Of a DNA stretch of 64,000 bases, positions 60,806-64,000 are shown piece by piece. Each line of letters begins with the position of its first letter. Position 1 is the stretch's first letter. The position numbers and the translations under genes were made by a program. Source of the DNA: Pengzhenrongella sicca (GTDB taxonomy: Bacteria; Actinomycetota; Actinomycetes; Actinomycetales; Cellulomonadaceae). The stretch spans positions 2,108,001-2,172,000 of the forward strand of contig NZ_CP071868.1 in the NCBI RefSeq assembly GCF_017569225.1, read 5' to 3'. The notes beneath the pieces were generated by a model. It was not told the origin of the DNA and ran no database searches. It saw nothing but the letters and a program-made list of their open reading frames with translations.

Positions 60806-62959
60806 ATGGCAGTCCAGCACGATCGCGTGCGCTTCGGCGCGGCCTACTACTACGAGTACGCCGGGCCCGGCCAGGACCCGAAGCCCGAGACGTTGGAGCG
60901 GGACCTCGACCTGATGCAGGCCGCGGGGTTCTCCGTGATCCGGGTCGGGGAGTCGGTCTGGTCCACGTGGGAACCCGACGAGGGCCGGTTCGAGCTCGAC
61001 TGGCTCGAGCCCGTCCTCGACGCCGCCCGCGCGCGCGGCATCGACGTCGTGATCGGCACCCCGACGTACGCGCTGCCCCCGTGGCTGGCCCGGCGTTACC
61101 CCGAGGTCGCAGGCGAGCTGCGCACAGGCAAGCCGATGGGCTGGGGCGCCCGGCAGGAGGCCGACTTCACGCACCCGGCCTTCCGCTTCCACGCCGAGCG
61201 AATCCTCACGCGAATCGTCCGGCGGTACGCCGCGCACCCGGCCGTGATCGGGTTCCAGGTGGACAACGAGCCCGGCCTGCACCTGCTGCACAACCGCGGC
61301 GTCTTCGAGCGCTTCGTCGACCACCTACGCCACACCTACGGGGACGTCGAGACCCTCAACCGGGAGTGGGGGCTCGTCTACTGGTCCCATCGCCTGTCCA
61401 CCTGGGCGGACCTGTGGACCCCGGACGGCAACGTCCAGCCCCAGTACGACCTCGCGTGGCGCCGGTTCCAGGCGTCCCTGACCACCGAGATGATCGACTG
61501 GCAGGCTCGCGCCGTCCGGGAGCTGGCCCGGCCCGACCAGTTCGTCACGACCTGCATCGCCTACGACCGGCCCGCGCTCGACGACGCCGACCTCGCCGGC
61601 GCGCTCGACGTCACCAGCGGCAACGCTTACTACGGGATGCAGGACGCGCTGGCCCACCCGGCCACGACGCACTCGGCGCAGTTCTGGACCGCGAACGGCA
61701 CGTGGGCGCTGTTCCAGGTGGGCGACGCGATGTTCTCGAGCCGCGGCGAGCCCTTCCTGGTCACCGAGACGAACGCGCAGTCGATCGGCGGCCCGAGCAC
61801 CAACAACCCGGCCTACCCGGGCCAGTGGCGCCAGTGCGCGTGGGCGCTCGTGGCCCGCGGCGCCCGCATGATCGAGTACTGGCACTGGCACACGCTGCAC
61901 TACGGCGCCGAGACGTACTGGGGCGGTGTGCTGCCGCACAGCGGGCTGCCCGGTCGGACCTACCGCGAGATCGCGCGGCTCGGCGCGGAGCTGGCCGAGG
62001 CCGGCGGCGCGATCGCCGGTGCGACTCCCGACGCCGACCTCGCCCTCCTCGTCTCCACACCGGCGCGGTTCGCGCTGGCGGCCCAGCCGCCGCTGCAGCT
62101 GGCCGACGGCACGGGCGACCCGACCAGCTACCCCCGGATCGTCAGCGCGTTCTACCGGGGCGCCTTCGACGCCGGTCTCCAGGTGCGGGTGGTCCGCCCG
62201 CAGCACGTCTTCGACCAGGCGCCCGAGGACGTCGCCGGCACCCATCCCGTGCTCGTCGCGGCCGGCTACTACCCGGCCTCCGACGCCGACCTCGACTGGC
62301 TCCTGCGGTACGCGGGCGCGGGCGGCCACCTCGTCGTCGGCCCCCGGACCGGGTACGCCGACCACGAGGCGCGGGCGCGCGCCGAGGTGCAGCCCGCCCG
62401 GCTGGCTGCGGCCGCGGGCGCCTGGTACGACGAGTTCAGCAACCTCGCCGAGCCCGTGCCGGTGCGGGGCGCGCTGGCGGGGGAGGCGACCGCGTGGGCG
62501 GAGTGCCTGGTCGCCGACGGCGCGGACGTGCTCGCACGGTACGAGGACCCCCACCTGGGGGCGTGGGCCGCGGTCACGACACGAGCGCACGGGGCCGGTC
62601 GGGTGACGATCGTCGGCACGGTGCCAGACGCCACCCTCGCCCGCTCGCTCGCCACCTGGCTCGTTCCGACGCCGCTCGCGGCATGGGCGGCGCTGCCGCC
62701 CAGCGTCACCGTCCACACGTCGACGCGCCCCGACGGCAAGCGCGTCCACATCATCCACAACTGGTCCTGGGAGGCCGCCACCGTGACTGCCCCGATCGAG
62801 CTCGACATCCTCGTCGCCGCCCGCGGCGACGCCCCCGCCGACCCGTCGCCGGGCGACGTCGCCCCCGGGCCACCCGAAACGAGCGCCGCCGGACCGTTGG
62901 GCGCCGGCGAGCACGTGACCCTCGGCTCGTGGGACGTCCTCGTGGCGGTGACCCGATGA
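60806..62959 (+). CDS. GH42 family beta-galactosidase
   Basis: A 717-residue GH42 enzyme, usual length for the family. The barrel begins RFGAAYYYEYAG; the acid/base is in QVDNEPG (Glu155) and the nucleophile in LVTETNAQS (Glu321). Trimerisation and C-terminal beta domains follow. The four-cysteine zinc cluster found in many GH42 proteins is absent. No signal peptide, so it cleaves imported oligosaccharides. ATG 60806 has GGAG about ten bases upstream. It overlaps the second GH42 gene by 4 bp. Having two GH42 enzymes side by side suggests galactan- or galacto-oligosaccharide use with different linkage preferences. Confidence 0.92.
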   Translation: MAVQHDRVRFGAAYYYEYAGPGQDPKPETLERDLDLMQAAGFSVIRVGESVWSTWEPDEGRFELDWLEPVLDAARARGIDVVIGTPTYALPPWLARRYPEVAGELRTGKPMGWGARQEADFTHPAFRFHAERILTRIVRRYAAHPAVIGFQVDNEPGLHLLHNRGVFERFVDHLRHTYGDVETLNREWGLVYWSHRLSTWADLWTPDGNVQPQYDLAWRRFQASLTTEMIDWQARAVRELARPDQFVTTCIAYDRPALDDADLAGALDVTSGNAYYGMQDALAHPATTHSAQFWTANGTWALFQVGDAMFSSRGEPFLVTETNAQSIGGPSTNNPAYPGQWRQCAWALVARGARMIEYWHWHTLHYGAETYWGGVLPHSGLPGRTYREIARLGAELAEAGGAIAGATPDADLALLVSTPARFALAAQPPLQLADGTGDPTSYPRIVSAFYRGAFDAGLQVRVVRPQHVFDQAPEDVAGTHPVLVAAGYYPASDADLDWLLRYAGAGGHLVVGPRTGYADHEARARAEVQPARLAAAAGAWYDEFSNLAEPVPVRGALAGEATAWAECLVADGADVLARYEDPHLGAWAAVTTRAHGAGRVTIVGTVPDATLARSLATWLVPTPLAAWAALPPSVTVHTSTRPDGKRVHIIHNWSWEAATVTAPIELDILVAARGDAPADPSPGDVAPGPPETSAAGPLGAGEHVTLGSWDVLVAVTR

Positions 62960-64000
62960 CCCGGTGGGCGGGCCCGTGGCCCACGGACGGCATCGCGTTC
63001 GGCGCCGACTACAACCCGGAGCAGTGGCCCGAGGAGGTCTGGGCCGACGACGTCGCGCTCATGCGGCAGGCGGGCGTCACCCTCGTCAGCGTCGGCATCT
63101 TCTCGTGGGGGCAGCTCGAGCCCGAGGAGGGCCGGTTCGAGTTCGGCTGGCTGGACCGCATCCTCGACCTGCTGCACGAGGCGGGGATCGGCGTCGACCT
63201 GGCCACCCCCAGCGCGGCGCCGCCGGTGTGGCTGCATTTGGCCCACCCCGAGATGCTGCCCGTCGGCGCCGACGGCCTGCGCCTGACGCAGGGCAGCCGC
63301 GAGACCTGGTGCGTGAGCTCCCCGATCATCCGGGCCCACGCGACGCGCATCGCGCGCGTGGTCGCCGAGCGCTACGGCCACCACCCCGCGGTCCGGATGT
63401 GGCACGTCTCCAACGAGCTGGCGTGCCACAACGGTCGCTGCTACTGCGACGTCTCCGCCGCCGCGTTCCGCGACTGGCTCGGCAAGGAGTACCCGGACGT
63501 CGACGCGCTCAACCTCGCCTGGGGCACCGCTTTCTGGGGGCAGCGGTACGCCTCGTTCGAGCAGATCCTGCCGCCGCGGCGCACCACGGCGATCACCAAC
63601 CCGGGCCAGCGGCTCGACTTCGACCGGTTCTCGTCCGACGCCTTCGTCGGGCACCTCGAGGCCGAGGCGGCCGTGCTGCGCGAGGTGACGCCGCACCTGC
63701 CGGTCACGACCAACTACATGGTGATGGGCGAGTTCAACCAGATCGACTACACGGCCACCACGCCGCTGGTCGACATCGTGTCCAACGACCACTACCTCTC
63801 GGCCGAGGACCCGAGGGGCTGGGCCGAGCTGGCGTTCAGTGCCGACCGGGTGCGTGGGCTGGCGGGCGGCGAGCCGTGGGTGCTCATGGAGCACTCGACC
63901 AGCGCGGTGAACTGGCAGCCGCGCAACCTGGCGAAGGAGCCCGGGCAGCTGCTGCGCAACTCCCTGCAGCACGTGGCCCGCGGCGCGGACGGCGTGCTGT
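62956..64000 (+). CDS. GH42 family beta-galactosidase, 3' partial
   Basis: Second GH42 enzyme, truncated by the window edge after about 348 residues. It opens IAFGADYNPEQWPEEVWADD, the classic GH42 start. The acid/base is in VSNELAC (Glu154) and the nucleophile in VLMEHSTS (Glu312). A zinc cluster is partly present: Cys119, Cys162 and Cys164 (in CYCDVS), but the position of the fourth cysteine is Ser167. ATG 62956 overlaps the previous stop (ATGA), so the two galactosidases are translated together. It differs from its neighbour enough to be an ancient paralogue, not a recent copy. Confidence 0.92.
   Translation, partial: MTRWAGPWPTDGIAFGADYNPEQWPEEVWADDVALMRQAGVTLVSVGIFSWGQLEPEEGRFEFGWLDRILDLLHEAGIGVDLATPSAAPPVWLHLAHPEMLPVGADGLRLTQGSRETWCVSSPIIRAHATRIARVVAERYGHHPAVRMWHVSNELACHNGRCYCDVSAAAFRDWLGKEYPDVDALNLAWGTAFWGQRYASFEQILPPRRTTAITNPGQRLDFDRFSSDAFVGHLEAEAAVLREVTPHLPVTTNYMVMGEFNQIDYTATTPLVDIVSNDHYLSAEDPRGWAELAFSADRVRGLAGGEPWVLMEHSTSAVNWQPRNLAKEPGQLLRNSLQHVARGADGVL

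Overview
The window is very GC-rich DNA (mostly GC-ending codons, frequent GTG starts, many 4-bp ATGA/GTGA gene overlaps). It carries a mycothiol-type DinB enzyme, an ECF sigma factor of the SigE group, CUT1 sugar transporters with LacI regulators, many glycoside hydrolases and an anaerobic ribonucleotide reductase. Together these suggest a facultatively anaerobic, plant-polymer-degrading actinobacterium of the Micrococcales (Cellulomonadaceae-like); this is inference, as no rRNA is present. One tRNA (Pro-GGG) and no CRISPR array, integrase or complete insertion sequence were seen.

Layout. 1-6.2 kb: a Pls/PosA-type synthetase (adenylation-carrier-membrane/beta-helix modules, 5' end outside the window), a zinc M1 aminopeptidase overlapping it by 4 bp, and a convergent Sfp-type phosphopantetheinyl transferase; together they look like a locus for an isopeptide-linked poly-amino acid. 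6.2-11 kb: a SNF2-like helicase, a DinB/maleylpyruvate-isomerase-like enzyme and a divergent glucose-6-phosphate-dehydrogenase homologue with an altered substrate site. 11-19.1 kb: a four-gene ABC operon (two large FtsX-type permeases, two ATPases, the first with an AbrB-like tail). 19.1-26.2 kb: a less GC-rich signalling block with a chemoreceptor and two overlapping c-di-GMP proteins with complementary domain damage. 26.6-33.9 kb: small regulator/target pairs (MarR with hydrolase, WYL with VOC protein, TetR with GH3 and an MFS carrier). 34-38.4 kb: tRNA-Pro, a flavin oxidoreductase and a membrane GGDEF-EAL protein.

38.4-41.4 kb (minus strand) holds the most unusual unit: an operon of a secreted repeat protein, a glutamine-synthetase-fold amidoligase, a SigE-type ECF sigma factor and a second, membrane-anchored repeat protein whose exported half is nearly identical to the first. 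I read it as a candidate envelope-sensing or peptide-ligation system.

41.5-49.8 kb (minus) is a LacI-controlled glycan operon (LacI, binding protein, two permeases, GH127, GH31) and 56.2-64 kb (plus) a second one (LacI, binding protein, two permeases, two GH42 enzymes, the last cut by the window edge). Neither encodes an ATPase, so both probably share one encoded elsewhere. Between them lie a MATE exporter, nrdD-nrdG preceded by two NrdR boxes (one inside the end of the MATE gene), and a CadC-like regulator with its cation diffusion facilitator.
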